Of a stretch of 64,000 bases of DNA, positions 25,180 to 34,702 are shown one piece after another. The position numbers were made by a program, and so were the translations under genes. The stretch comes from CAXBGS01 sp963975425. Its GTDB lineage: Bacteria; Planctomycetota; Planctomycetia; Pirellulales; Pirellulaceae. Every line of letters starts with the position of its first letter. Within the stretch, counting starts at the first letter, position 1. Where the stretch lies: contig CAXBGS010000004.1 in NCBI GenBank assembly GCA_963975425.1, forward strand, positions 248,001 through 312,000, read 5' to 3'. The notes below the pieces were generated by a model. The model was not told where the DNA came from. It saw nothing but the letters and a program-made list of their open reading frames with translations, and ran no database searches.

Positions 25180-26541
25180 TCAGGGGCTGCATTGACAGCA
25201 GCGTTTTGCTTCGGTGCGTGACCATCGATCGAGTTCCAATAGCCGGCTCAGCGGCGGATTAGCCTCGAACGTGTGGTTTTCTAGCACTTTTCGGCATGCG
25301 GGTACGATGTCAGTAAACCGAATTTGCCCGTCCAAGAACAGGGCGACCGCTTCTTCATTGGCGGCATTGACGACCGCGCCGGCTGTTCCACCCGCGGCAG
25401 CCACCTCAAATCCTAGCTCTAGCGAGGGAAATCGGTCGCGATCGGCCGGCTGAAGCTGCAAATCCCACGGCCGAGTCCGATCCAGCGGCGGTGTTTCACA
25501 GGGCAATCGGCGCGGGTACGTCAAAGCATATTGGATGGGCAACCGCATATCGGGCGGACTCAGTTGTGCGATCACCGATCCGTCTTCGAATTCGACCATG
25601 GAATGAATGATTGATTGTGGATGAACGACGACTTCGATCGCATCGGCGGGCAAATTGAACAACCATCTTGCTTCGATCACTTCCAATGATTTGTTCATCA
25701 TCGTGGCCGAATCGATCGTAATTTTGGGCCCCATATTCCACGTCGGGTGGTCCAGGGCCGATTCCGGCGTCGCGTCACGCATTTGCTGGAATGTCCACTC
25801 GCGAAAGGGGCCGCCGCTAGCGGTCAGGATCAATCGTTTGGCTCGCGGCGGTTCCGCGACCGCATTGTTTTTTGTCATGGCCCCGGTTTTTGCTGCGGCT
25901 CCGGTCGCCGCCTGGTCTCGCATCCCTGTCGGGGACAGCGTCGGGGCGGAAGCTGCGGTTTGTGGTGTTTCGCTTTCGCACCGGTCATCTTGGTCGCAAC
26001 CGGCTCGACTGGCCGCACTTTCGCCCAAACATTGAAAAATCGCCGAATGCTCGCTATCAACCGGCAGCAGCTCGGCCGTTGTGCCCGCCATGGCCGAACG
26101 CACCAACGGCCCGGCCACGACTAAGGTCTCTTTGTTGGCCAGCGCCACGCGTTTTCCCGCGTGAATCGCCGCCAGCGTGCTCTCCAACCCTGCTCGCCCC
26201 ACAATAGCCGCAACGACCGTGTCGACCGATTTATCTTGTGCCACCTCAACCAACGCATCCGGGCCGATGGCGATTTTCGGCTGCGATGACCAGCTGGAAT
26301 CGGGGGCGAATTCGCCGGCGACATCAGGATCGGACAGGACCAAGCATTCCGGCGGCTCGGTCATCTGACGGACCTGATCGGCCAATCCGCGCAGGTTGCG
26401 GTGACCCGATGCTGCCCAAACCCGCCAGCGGTGGGCTGGATCGATGCGATCAAGATGTCCAAGCACGTCGACCGTAGCCGTCCCGATGCTGCCGGTCGCG
26501 CCCAGAATGGCGACATTCTTGCTGGGCCGCTTGCTGTCCAT
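25180..26541 (-). CDS. dxr: 1-deoxy-D-xylulose 5-phosphate reductoisomerase
   Basis: DXR catalyses the first committed step of the MEP isoprenoid pathway, converting DXP to MEP with NADPH. The NADPH motif GATGSIG is at residues 14-20, ALANKETLV at 134-141, the metal-binding PVDSEHSAIFQ at 160-170, and TASGGPFREW at 240-249. The C-terminal helical domain follows with DSATMMNKSLEVIEARWLF and VHPQSIIHSMVEF. About 60 extra residues lie between IFQCLGE and RLILTASGG; they are Ala/Thr-rich with two cysteines and interrupt a usually compact loop. The protein has 453 residues against the usual ~390. It is upstream of rseP and divergent from ftsH. Confidence 0.95.
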   Translation of the reverse strand: MDSKRPSKNVAILGATGSIGTATVDVLGHLDRIDPAHRWRVWAASGHRNLRGLADQVRQMTEPPECLVLSDPDVAGEFAPDSSWSSQPKIAIGPDALVEVAQDKSVDTVVAAIVGRAGLESTLAAIHAGKRVALANKETLVVAGPLVRSAMAGTTAELLPVDSEHSAIFQCLGESAASRAGCDQDDRCESETPQTAASAPTLSPTGMRDQAATGAAAKTGAMTKNNAVAEPPRAKRLILTASGGPFREWTFQQMRDATPESALDHPTWNMGPKITIDSATMMNKSLEVIEARWLFNLPADAIEVVVHPQSIIHSMVEFEDGSVIAQLSPPDMRLPIQYALTYPRRLPCETPPLDRTRPWDLQLQPADRDRFPSLELGFEVAAAGGTAGAVVNAANEEAVALFLDGQIRFTDIVPACRKVLENHTFEANPPLSRLLELDRWSRTEAKRCCQCSP

Positions 26542-26741
26542 AGAAACCGAGTCGAGTGTGGTGATGGAGGGGTGTTAGACGACCTTTGGCCGCACCAATA
26601 TCATGGACGATCCGCATGCCCGTTACGACCCGACCCACGGCGACGGATCTTCGTCTTGCCGATTGCCTTGGAATGGGCGTCGCCCAAGAATGCCCAATAA
26701 GCTGTTAGCTTGCAGACACCTAATCCACTCAGGAATCGCGG

Positions 26742-28865
26742 ATGAGCGAAGATAATCGAAATAAGAACGGAAACGGCTCGGAAAAAAGCGGCGGAAACGT
26801 CTGGCTGGTTCTCGCCATTGTGACTTCGGCCGTTTTGTTAGCTGCGTTCATGTTTGGCAACAGCGACCGAGTGTTGCGGTATCCCGACCTCGTCAGCCTG
26901 TTGCAAAAGCAGGCTGCTGCACAGACTTCATCCTCCGAGTCATCGGGCTCGGACCCGGATTCAGACTCCGATTCGTCAAAGAGCTCCGCCGCATCGGCGG
27001 CTCCGTCGATCGTCGTGACATCGACGCAGGGCGATTCGACCAAGGTCGAGTACAGCGAACTGCAGGACATCAAGGTCGCCGAAGACGAAATCACTGGTAC
27101 GGTCATGTACCGTTCGCTTTCGGGCAGCAGCGCCTCGTCAACGAACAAACCCCAACGAGTGAATTTCCGCACCGTTCGTATCGCCAACGAAACCGAGGAC
27201 AAAGAGTTTGTCGAATTGCTGAATGCGTCAGACGTCGTCTGGGACAATGCACGGCCGAGCCGTTTCTTTGCCGATCACTGGGCCGAACTGTTGATGATCG
27301 GTGTGCTGATCATGTTGGGTGTCATGATGCTGCGCCGCATCGGCGGCGTCGGTTCCCCGATGTCGTTCTCGCGTAGCCGCGGCAAATTGTACGGACAAGA
27401 GGACCTCTCGATCACCTTTGACGACGCGGCAGGAATCGACGAAGCCGTTGCCGAAGTCCGCGAGGTTGTCGACTTCTTAAAGAACAGTGAAAAATATCAA
27501 GCACTCGGTGGCCGCATCCCCAAAGGCGTCTTGCTGGTCGGGCCACCGGGAACCGGCAAGACATTGCTTGCCAAAGCCATTGCCGGTGAAGCGGGAGTAC
27601 CTTTCTTTAGCCTTTCCGGCAGCGACTTTGTCGAAATGTTCGTCGGTGTTGGCGCCGCACGCGTCCGCGACATGTTCCAACAAGCCGTCAGCCGCGCGCC
27701 GTGCATTATCTTTATCGATGAACTCGATGCGCTGGGCAAAAGCCGCAGCGGTTCGGCCGTCGGTGGTCATGACGAACGCGAGCAGACATTGAACGCGTTG
27801 TTGGTCGAGATGGACGGATTCGATTCCAATTCAGGTGTCATTGTCGTCGCGGCAACCAACCGGCCCGAAACCTTGGATCCGGCGCTGCTGCGTCCCGGAC
27901 GGTTCGATCGTCACGTTTTGGTCGATCGGCCTGACGTCGCCGGCCGCGAAGAAATCCTTCGTGTTCACGTCAAGAGCGTCAAACTTGATGAATCGCTTGA
28001 CCTAAAGAAGGTCGCCTCGATCACCAGCGGTTTCGTGGGCGCCGATCTATCGAACTTGGTCAACGAAGCGGCACTGTTGGCTGCCCGCGGTAACAAGTCG
28101 TCGGTGGGGCCGGATGAGTTCAACGAAGCGGTCGAACGCGTCACGGCAGGCCTGGAAAAGAAAAACCGCGTGATGAACGAAGACGAAAAGATTCGCGTCG
28201 CTTATCACGAATCCGGTCACGCCGTCGTCGCTGCCGCGCTGCCCAACACCGACCCCGTTCACAAGGTCAGTATCATCCCACGCGGATTGGCGGCGCTGGG
28301 ATACACCATGCAGCGACCTGAATCAGAACGCTATCTGATGACCAAGAGTGAACTGGAAAGCAACATGAAAGTCTTGTTGGCGGGCACGCTGACCGAAGAA
28401 ATGATCTTTCAAGACATCAGCACCGGCGCGCAAAACGACCTGGAACGTTGCACCGAACTCGCTCGCAGCATGGTGATGGATTACGGAATGAGTCGGCTGG
28501 GACGCATCAATTTCCGTCGCAGTTCGCGTTCGCCATTCTTGGCCGGCGGCGGAGGACACGATGCGTATCAGTCCATGCACAGCGAAGAAATGGCAAAGCT
28601 GATCGACAAAGAAGTCGCCCGGATCATCGAAGACGCGTTGGTACAAACGCGTGAGATTCTCGAGCAACGTCGTGATGTGTTAGAAGCGCTCACGCAGCGG
28701 TTGCTGGAAGTCGAATCGATCGATACCGAAGAGCTAAGCCGACTGATCGACCAAAACAGCAAAGGGCCGTGGCTGGTTCCTGGCACAGTCAGCGAAAAGC
28801 CAAAAGCAAGGATCCGTGCGCCCAAGGAAGACCAAGCCGATTCATCAAAGGTCTCGCAAAACTAG
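26742..28865 (+). CDS. ftsH: ATP-dependent zinc metalloprotease FtsH
   Basis: FtsH is the membrane-anchored AAA protease that removes damaged and short-lived proteins. Two helices (about residues 20-38 and 182-197) frame a periplasmic domain. Then come Walker A GPPGTGKT (267-274), Walker B IIFIDELDAL, the second region of homology (NRPETLDPALLRPGRFDR) and the zinc site HESGH (489-493) with a downstream Asp in the LTEEMIF helix region. The periplasmic part contains a Ser/Asp-rich low-complexity stretch at residues 63-89. Length is 707 residues, slightly long. AGGA ten bases upstream of the ATG supports the start. The gene is divergent from dxr and monocistronic. Confidence 0.97.
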   Translation: MSEDNRNKNGNGSEKSGGNVWLVLAIVTSAVLLAAFMFGNSDRVLRYPDLVSLLQKQAAAQTSSSESSGSDPDSDSDSSKSSAASAAPSIVVTSTQGDSTKVEYSELQDIKVAEDEITGTVMYRSLSGSSASSTNKPQRVNFRTVRIANETEDKEFVELLNASDVVWDNARPSRFFADHWAELLMIGVLIMLGVMMLRRIGGVGSPMSFSRSRGKLYGQEDLSITFDDAAGIDEAVAEVREVVDFLKNSEKYQALGGRIPKGVLLVGPPGTGKTLLAKAIAGEAGVPFFSLSGSDFVEMFVGVGAARVRDMFQQAVSRAPCIIFIDELDALGKSRSGSAVGGHDEREQTLNALLVEMDGFDSNSGVIVVAATNRPETLDPALLRPGRFDRHVLVDRPDVAGREEILRVHVKSVKLDESLDLKKVASITSGFVGADLSNLVNEAALLAARGNKSSVGPDEFNEAVERVTAGLEKKNRVMNEDEKIRVAYHESGHAVVAAALPNTDPVHKVSIIPRGLAALGYTMQRPESERYLMTKSELESNMKVLLAGTLTEEMIFQDISTGAQNDLERCTELARSMVMDYGMSRLGRINFRRSSRSPFLAGGGGHDAYQSMHSEEMAKLIDKEVARIIEDALVQTREILEQRRDVLEALTQRLLEVESIDTEELSRLIDQNSKGPWLVPGTVSEKPKARIRAPKEDQADSSKVSQN

Positions 28866-28934
28866 ACCGCTTGGGACTTGCGAAAATTCAATCGAAAGGG
28901 CTGAGGCTTACGCTTCGCCCTAATTGAAACGAAG

Positions 28935-28960
28935 AACCGCAGATGCGCTCGCCTGCGGTT
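28935..28960. other. Hairpin downstream of ftsH
   Basis: An 8-bp inverted repeat (AACCGCAG at 28935-28942 with its complement at 28953-28960) encloses a ten-base loop, 70 bp after the ftsH stop. There is no U-tract, so it could end the transcript only with help from Rho, or could stabilise it. Confidence 0.4.
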
Positions 28961-29049
28961 ACAATGACGGATGACCAGGATCATCGGTCTTTTTCCCCTG
29001 TCGTGCTGAACGACGCTCCTCTGCTGCGTGACTTGCAAAGAAGATAAAC

Positions 29050-30042
29050 ATGATGCGTCAAATGGTTGTGCTGCTGTTTTGCGTTTGTGGTATTGCTTCA
29101 TCGGCGTTGGCGAAAACGCCAGCCACGATTGGACGCATCGAACGCCTGGACGAAGCGTTTTCGGATTACATCGCCAAAGACGCGACGATCGAAGTCCTGG
29201 CGGATGGATTCACTTGGACCGAGGGCCCCGTCTGGGTCGCCGATGGCGACGGCGGGCACTTACTATTCTCGGACATTCCTCGAAACAGCATCTTTCGCTG
29301 GAGTCCCGCGCGTGGAATCGAGCTCTTCATGTCGCCCAGTGGCTACACGGGAACCGCTTACTATGGACTTGAACCGGGCAGTAATGGTTTGGCACTCGAC
29401 CCTGATGGTCGGTTGACCGCATGCGAACACGGCGACCGTCGCGTCTCGGTGCTGACTCGCGGTGGCGGCAAGCGGACGCTCGTCGATCATTACAAAGGCC
29501 AGCGATTGAACAGCCCAAACGACCTGGTGTTTGACGCCGATGGATCCATCTACTTTACCGACCCGCCCTACGGTTTACCCGAGCGTGAAGATGACCCACG
29601 GCGCGAACTGGATTACTGTGGCGTTTATCGGCTGGACCGCAACGGACGCGTTACCTTGCTAACGCGGCAAATGACGCGTCCCAACGGCATCGGACTTTCG
29701 CCGGATCAAAAAACGCTATACGTCGCCCAGAGTGATCCGAGCAATCCCGTCTGGATGGCATTCCCGATCACCGACAAAAAAACGTTGGGCGAAGGCAAGG
29801 TGCTCTTTGATGCAAAGTCGTTCATGAAAGAGTTGCCCGGACTGCCGGACGGACTGGCCGTTGCGAAGGACGGTACCATCTTTGGCAGCGGGCCTGGCGG
29901 CATCTATGTGATCACCCCGCAAGGGAAACTGATCGGGCGACTGGTTACCGGTGGACGCACCAGCAACTGCACGTTCGATGCGAAGGGATCGTATCTTTAC
30001 ATCACCGCGGATCAGTACCTTTGCCGCGTGCCGATCAAATGA
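29050..30042 (+). CDS. SMP-30/gluconolactonase-family secreted protein
   Basis: The family folds as a six-bladed propeller with one bound metal ion and often hydrolyses sugar lactones. The protein (330 residues) has a signal peptide (MVVLLFCVCGIASSALA), then FTWTEGPVW, where the Glu is the usual metal ligand. SPNDLVFDADGSIYFTDPPYGL and PNGIGLSPDQKTLYVAQSD give the Asn and Asp ligands, and GLPDGLAVAKDGTIFGSGPGGIYV closes the set. This set matches calcium-dependent lactonases. AAGAAG upstream supports the ATG at 29050; 29053 is equally possible. It stands alone between ftsH and a convergent esterase gene. Confidence 0.9.
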   Translation: MMRQMVVLLFCVCGIASSALAKTPATIGRIERLDEAFSDYIAKDATIEVLADGFTWTEGPVWVADGDGGHLLFSDIPRNSIFRWSPARGIELFMSPSGYTGTAYYGLEPGSNGLALDPDGRLTACEHGDRRVSVLTRGGGKRTLVDHYKGQRLNSPNDLVFDADGSIYFTDPPYGLPEREDDPRRELDYCGVYRLDRNGRVTLLTRQMTRPNGIGLSPDQKTLYVAQSDPSNPVWMAFPITDKKTLGEGKVLFDAKSFMKELPGLPDGLAVAKDGTIFGSGPGGIYVITPQGKLIGRLVTGGRTSNCTFDAKGSYLYITADQYLCRVPIK

Positions 30043-30088
30043 TCAGAGTATGTGGTGGCATGAACTTCGGTTTGCCATCTGTTGACAT

Positions 30089-32305
30089 CTAGTTCGTCAC
30101 CCAGTCCACCGCATCGCTTTCGCTTGACCACAAGCGCAGATCGACGGCGTTCTGGCCAGCATTTTGACTGGCGTCTTGATCCGTCCTGTACGCCTGCTGG
30201 GCAAGCGGTGGAAGTTTCATCTCTCCCGCAATCATCAACGGATACGGTGATCGCAGCGCAAGCAGTGCGGGCAGATCGCCATATTTCACCGCGCCAGGCA
30301 CAAACGACGCGTCACGATACGAGGTCGCATCCGCATATCGGAATCCTGCAGTGTCAATCATCACTTTTGCAAGCGCATCGCCTGCATGCATCGCAGCGGG
30401 TGCGGTCCATGCGGCCGCGCCTGCCGTCGCCCATAGTCGCGGTGGACGCGAACCGGCCGAATTGACATAAGCGATTACCGAACAAAGATCCGCAGACCGC
30501 TCAGCGGCAAGCGTTCGGTTGTATCCGAATGTGAATGCCGAGTACGACTTCTTTGTATCCACCAATCGTTGTCCACCAGACGCATCGACGCCTGCGCTCA
30601 GTTCACCTTGCCCGAATAAATCCGGGATGATCAAGTGGACTTTCTTTCGCAGCAGAGATGTCACCAACGGACTGAATCGTTGCGGGCCATCAAACACCTC
30701 TGATTTGCCTTCCCGAGTCGTCAGGATGACCGAAACCAAATCGTTTGGGTTTTCTGTTGTGCTGATTGAGATAACGGGAACGCGGGCACCGCGAGCATGA
30801 TCGCTGAGGACGCCTTTGCGTATGAAGTGTCCTTCGCCTCGAGTCGTGCTGCGCCATTCGATCTCGATATCACGCGCTTGCGGTAGGCCTTGATCAAAAA
30901 TGATGGCCCATGCTTGACCATAAACCTCTCGAAACCGTTTCAGTGCCTCAGGATCGATCGGCTCCGCCGCGGCGAGCTTTTGACCGGCCTGTTCATCGAG
31001 CCATTGGCATACGTCTTTCTCGTGCTCGATCCCAATCAAACCGGGATGCACATTCGTGTCCGTCCAAACTTGACCGTCGGCATCGGACAGCGGCTTAAAG
31101 TCTTCTTCAATGACCGGTTCGTCCAACCCGAGTCCCAGGTGGCGATTCATCCACTGGTACATCGTCGCCCGGGTAACGTAGTTGTAATTGTGGGGAAAGT
31201 GCAGCAGCGGTTTGCACATCACATCGTCAACTTGCCCGACCATCGCATACAGTTCTTTCAACTGTGGAAAGCCGTCGGTCATCATGTCTCGCGTCCAGTC
31301 GTCCGCAGCGGTCATCCCAAGCGGGCGCGGTGCGAACAGAGCGGCAAGTTCGACATTGCCCGTACCGATACGCAGCAGATTACAGTTTTCGCAGTAGCAA
31401 CCGCCCTGCATCGACGTGGAAACCATCCCGTTGGGAAACGAAACCTTGACGCGATCGTCAATCGCCGAAAGCAGAATCGTTTGCGTCCCACCGCCGCTGC
31501 CACCGGTAACGGCCAACCGGTCCGGATCAACGTTGGGCAACGACTCAAGAAAATCAAGCGCGCGAATCGCGTTCCAAGTCTGTAACCCCATGATTGACTG
31601 CAACCGCAAATCCGCTTCGGGGCTAAAGAACACCCATCGGTCGTCCTGACTCGCAGTTTCCTCAGGTCGAACTTCCGCGTGACGGTGAGCGACTTCAAAA
31701 GGGATCTGCACCGAATCGCCATAGCCGATCATGTCAAAGATGAACGTGACGCAGCCCATCCGAGCGAGTTGTGCGCAGCGAGCAATCTTGGGCCTCCGCC
31801 CCGAGCCTTCGAACCGTTCCGCCCCCGCCGCAATCTCCAGGGCAATCTTCTGTTCACTATGCTCTTGCATGCGGCCGCCATGGCCGTGCGGTGACAACAC
31901 CCCGGGAACCTTTTTGTCAGCCAATCCGCCGGGAGAAAACAACAGTCCAGTAACATAGTGTCCCGGCAGACTTTGAAAGTAGACTCGTGAGACCAAGAAT
32001 CCGTCGCGGCGGATCGGTGGCAAGATGGTTGCATTCAAAGGCGGCTTCTCTGGCATCGGCCACAAGCCGTTGGACACGAGTATCCGGCGACGAAGTTGCT
32101 CGCGTCGGACCTGCCAGCGTTCGGGTGTTTCCGGAACAACGAACGGAAAATGTCCGTTCAAATCCTTCGGCGGTGCTAGTCGTCGGTCTTGCAAGGCTTC
32201 ATTGCCCGACAAGACATCTGACGGTTGATCAGCCGCGGCGCTGGGACCAAAACATCCGTTGACGCCTAGCAAGATCAGACTCGCGCCGAGCAAAAGACAT
32301 CGCAT
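30089..32305 (-). CDS. Lipoprotein with two alpha/beta-hydrolase-like domains
   Basis: The 738-residue protein has a lipoprotein signal with lipobox VNGC. The N-terminal half is an acetylxylan-esterase-like hydrolase: the nucleophile elbow VTGGSGGGTQT, a cysteine pair in YCENCN, and FAPRPLGMTAADDWTRD, which may carry the acid residue. The C-terminal half again runs like an alpha/beta hydrolase (VHLIIPDLFGQGELSAG, then RSADLCSVIAYVN), but the expected nucleophile position reads WATAGAAAW with no serine, so it is probably inactive. The likely job is removing ester groups from polysaccharides at the cell surface. GGGAG eight bases upstream supports the ATG at 32305. Confidence 0.82.
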   Translation of the reverse strand: MRCLLLGASLILLGVNGCFGPSAAADQPSDVLSGNEALQDRRLAPPKDLNGHFPFVVPETPERWQVRREQLRRRILVSNGLWPMPEKPPLNATILPPIRRDGFLVSRVYFQSLPGHYVTGLLFSPGGLADKKVPGVLSPHGHGGRMQEHSEQKIALEIAAGAERFEGSGRRPKIARCAQLARMGCVTFIFDMIGYGDSVQIPFEVAHRHAEVRPEETASQDDRWVFFSPEADLRLQSIMGLQTWNAIRALDFLESLPNVDPDRLAVTGGSGGGTQTILLSAIDDRVKVSFPNGMVSTSMQGGCYCENCNLLRIGTGNVELAALFAPRPLGMTAADDWTRDMMTDGFPQLKELYAMVGQVDDVMCKPLLHFPHNYNYVTRATMYQWMNRHLGLGLDEPVIEEDFKPLSDADGQVWTDTNVHPGLIGIEHEKDVCQWLDEQAGQKLAAAEPIDPEALKRFREVYGQAWAIIFDQGLPQARDIEIEWRSTTRGEGHFIRKGVLSDHARGARVPVISISTTENPNDLVSVILTTREGKSEVFDGPQRFSPLVTSLLRKKVHLIIPDLFGQGELSAGVDASGGQRLVDTKKSYSAFTFGYNRTLAAERSADLCSVIAYVNSAGSRPPRLWATAGAAAWTAPAAMHAGDALAKVMIDTAGFRYADATSYRDASFVPGAVKYGDLPALLALRSPYPLMIAGEMKLPPLAQQAYRTDQDASQNAGQNAVDLRLWSSESDAVDWVTN

Positions 32306-32465
32306 CGCATTTTCTCCCGGTGATACCGGGACATCTCCCGGCATAGTTATTTCAAAAGGTGCGTGTTTCGTATGTGACCGCGTTTGTCAAAACCTCATCG
32401 TGTTCGCGGTCTTTCGGTACACATGCAGTGTTTCGTGGCTCGTACGGTAGGCTCGGTACGCGTTA

Positions 32466-33758
32466 TTAGATCAATCGAGAAACCGTCCGAACGGAAAGCG
32501 CGACAACGACCACCATACCGGTCCAGCAAAGCGGTTTCACCCATTTCGGAACCAACGCGGGATCGACCCGATGCAGTTGCCAAAGGATGACCAACGCCAG
32601 AATCGGGAACGCCAGCACCGTCAGCGCCTGGGCGATGACGATAAAGCTGACCAAGTCGATTTCGGCGAACGTGACCAGTGACGCAACAAACCACCCCAAC
32701 AGCAGTGCAACGATCGTCGTGACTCGAACCGACAGCGACGAAAATCGGCTGCCAAGACCGATCGCGTCTGAAAACACAACGCCGCCGATCAACGCATTGA
32801 CGACGAACGAGCTGACGGCGCCGGCCAGAACACCCGCGGCGAACACAAACTTGGCAGACGAACCGAACAGTGGTTCCAACGAAACGGCCACCGCGGCAGC
32901 ATCGGTCAGCTCGGATGCCTGGACTTTGCCGTGCAAGGCGGCCGCGGCGGTGATCAAGATCATTGATGTCACCGCCGCCAACGTTCCGATGCCGACAATG
33001 GAATCGGTCACGCCCACCCGCAAATCTTGGGGCGTCCAGCCTTTTTCACGCACCTGATACGCTTGATAAAACGCACCCGCCACTGAAAACGTGGTCGCCA
33101 TCAGTGCACCAACGCTCATCCATGACGTCCCCGCGGGCGCGCCAGATTCGCCGTCGGTGCCGACCGGAAAACTGGGGACGAACCCCCAGACGATTTCCAG
33201 CAGAGAAGGTCCGGCGACAATCATGGTCATGCCAAACGCCAACACCATCAGACCGACCAAGACGGCCATCGATCGCTCGATGTACCGATACAGATTGCGT
33301 TTGCCCAGCAGCAATAACGCAATCACGCCAAGGTTCACCAGCAACAGCACCGCGGTACGGGCCAGCGAGCTGAGCCCAAGGTCTTGGCCGCGGCCATTTT
33401 CGTCGCTCAGAAAACCTTCCGCGGCCATCAACAAAGCGTTGTTGTTCGACGCTTGGAAAAGCGTGATTGCGATCAGCAGCGCCGCGCCTACCGCGCAGGC
33501 GGCCGGTCGGCCGAACGAATCAGCCACGCTTTGACACAACGTCTTTTCACACGTTGCGCCAATGATCATCGATGCCGTTGTCATCGCAATCATCAGGGCG
33601 CCTGCCAGCGGCACGACCCAAAGCAATTCAAGTCCAAACTCGCACCCGACTTTACTTGCGCTCACGATACTGCCGGGCCCAAGCACCACTGCGGCGACAA
33701 CAATCGCCGGTCCGATTCGTCTCAGTCGCGCGATCAAGGACACGGCATCGTCACTCAT
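32466..33758 (-). CDS. Nramp-like divalent cation transporter with altered metal site
   Basis: The 430-residue protein has about eleven membrane segments and aligns with Nramp/MntH carriers through GPAIVVAAVVLGPGS and LELLWVVPLAGALM. In typical members the first helix carries DPGN and the sixth MPH, which bind Mn or Fe. Here the first reads GPGS and the sixth reads MATTFSVAGAF, so the classical metal ligands are missing. Divergent Nramp relatives with altered sites move Mg or other cations, or none; the substrate here is unknown. I chose ATG 33758; a TTG eight codons upstream is less likely. nagB starts 131 bp away on the other strand. Confidence 0.82.
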   Translation of the reverse strand: MSDDAVSLIARLRRIGPAIVVAAVVLGPGSIVSASKVGCEFGLELLWVVPLAGALMIAMTTASMIIGATCEKTLCQSVADSFGRPAACAVGAALLIAITLFQASNNNALLMAAEGFLSDENGRGQDLGLSSLARTAVLLLVNLGVIALLLLGKRNLYRYIERSMAVLVGLMVLAFGMTMIVAGPSLLEIVWGFVPSFPVGTDGESGAPAGTSWMSVGALMATTFSVAGAFYQAYQVREKGWTPQDLRVGVTDSIVGIGTLAAVTSMILITAAAALHGKVQASELTDAAAVAVSLEPLFGSSAKFVFAAGVLAGAVSSFVVNALIGGVVFSDAIGLGSRFSSLSVRVTTIVALLLGWFVASLVTFAEIDLVSFIVIAQALTVLAFPILALVILWQLHRVDPALVPKWVKPLCWTGMVVVVALSVRTVSRLI

Positions 33759-33889
33759 ATTCAAGAACGTGGAAGGGGCCAAGGGCGGGATCGATAGTAT
33801 ACCGATCCTGAGGCCGCGCGTTCGCTTTCGGCCGGCGACACACCGCTGCGTTGCGATCGACTAACCTAACAGAGGTCGCAACCGACATT

Positions 33890-34702
33890 ATGATGACTGA
33901 CAACAACACCACTTTGCCAAACGAATTACCAGCACCAATGAAAACGATCCTGACCGCTAACCGAAACGAAATGGGACGCTGGGTGGCAGAACATGCCGCC
34001 GATGACATCAAGCGTGCAATCGCCGAAAAAGGACAAGCGAACATCGTGGTTGCTACCGGTTCGTCGCAGTTCGAAGTACTCGGCGAACTGACCCGCCGCG
34101 ACGACGTCGACTGGAACCGCGTGGCCGGATTTCACCTGGACGAATACATCGGTGTCTCGCCAGACCACCCGGCGTCGTTTTGCGGATATCTGAAAGAGCG
34201 ATTCGTCAGCCAGGTGCCGTTGTCAAATTTTCACTACTTACGCGGCGACCACGACCCGAAACAAACGATCGAATTGGTCGGCGACCTGCTTAGCAAGACA
34301 GAAATTGACGTCGCACTGGTCGGCATCGGCGAAAACGGGCATCTTGCCTTTAACGATCCGCCAGCCGATTTTGAAACGGACCGTCCCTACTTGATCGTTG
34401 AACTTGACGAGCCCTGTCGCATGCAACAAGTCGGCGAGGGATGGTTCGGATCGCTAGAAGAAGTCCCCACCCACGCGATCAGCATGTCGGTAAAACAGAT
34501 CCTTCGCGCCAAAAAAATCTATTGCAGCGTTCCCGATGACCGGAAAGCAGATGCGGTTCGCGACACCGTCGAAGGTGAGATCACGGCTGACGTACCGGCA
34601 AGCATCCTGAGAAAACACAACGATGCGGTGCTGGTGATTGATCAAGCCGCCGCAAGCAAGTTGAGTGAGCCGACTCGTCAACAAATGGAAGTGATTGCGT
34701 GA
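33890..34702 (+). CDS. nagB: Glucosamine-6-phosphate deaminase
   Basis: NagB converts glucosamine 6-phosphate to fructose 6-phosphate and ammonia. Visible features are the phosphate loop VVATGSSQ (residues 53-60), the catalytic-aspartate segment FHLDEYIG (Asp84), and ALVGIGENGHLAFNDP, which contains the ring-opening His and the Glu of the relay. The C-terminal IYCSVPDDRKADAVR segment resembles the sugar-binding end of the family. At 270 residues it has normal length. Two adjacent ATG codons (33890 and 33893) are both possible starts. Its stop overlaps the GTG of nagA by four bases, so the two are translationally coupled. Confidence 0.92.
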   Translation: MMTDNNTTLPNELPAPMKTILTANRNEMGRWVAEHAADDIKRAIAEKGQANIVVATGSSQFEVLGELTRRDDVDWNRVAGFHLDEYIGVSPDHPASFCGYLKERFVSQVPLSNFHYLRGDHDPKQTIELVGDLLSKTEIDVALVGIGENGHLAFNDPPADFETDRPYLIVELDEPCRMQQVGEGWFGSLEEVPTHAISMSVKQILRAKKIYCSVPDDRKADAVRDTVEGEITADVPASILRKHNDAVLVIDQAAASKLSEPTRQQMEVIA

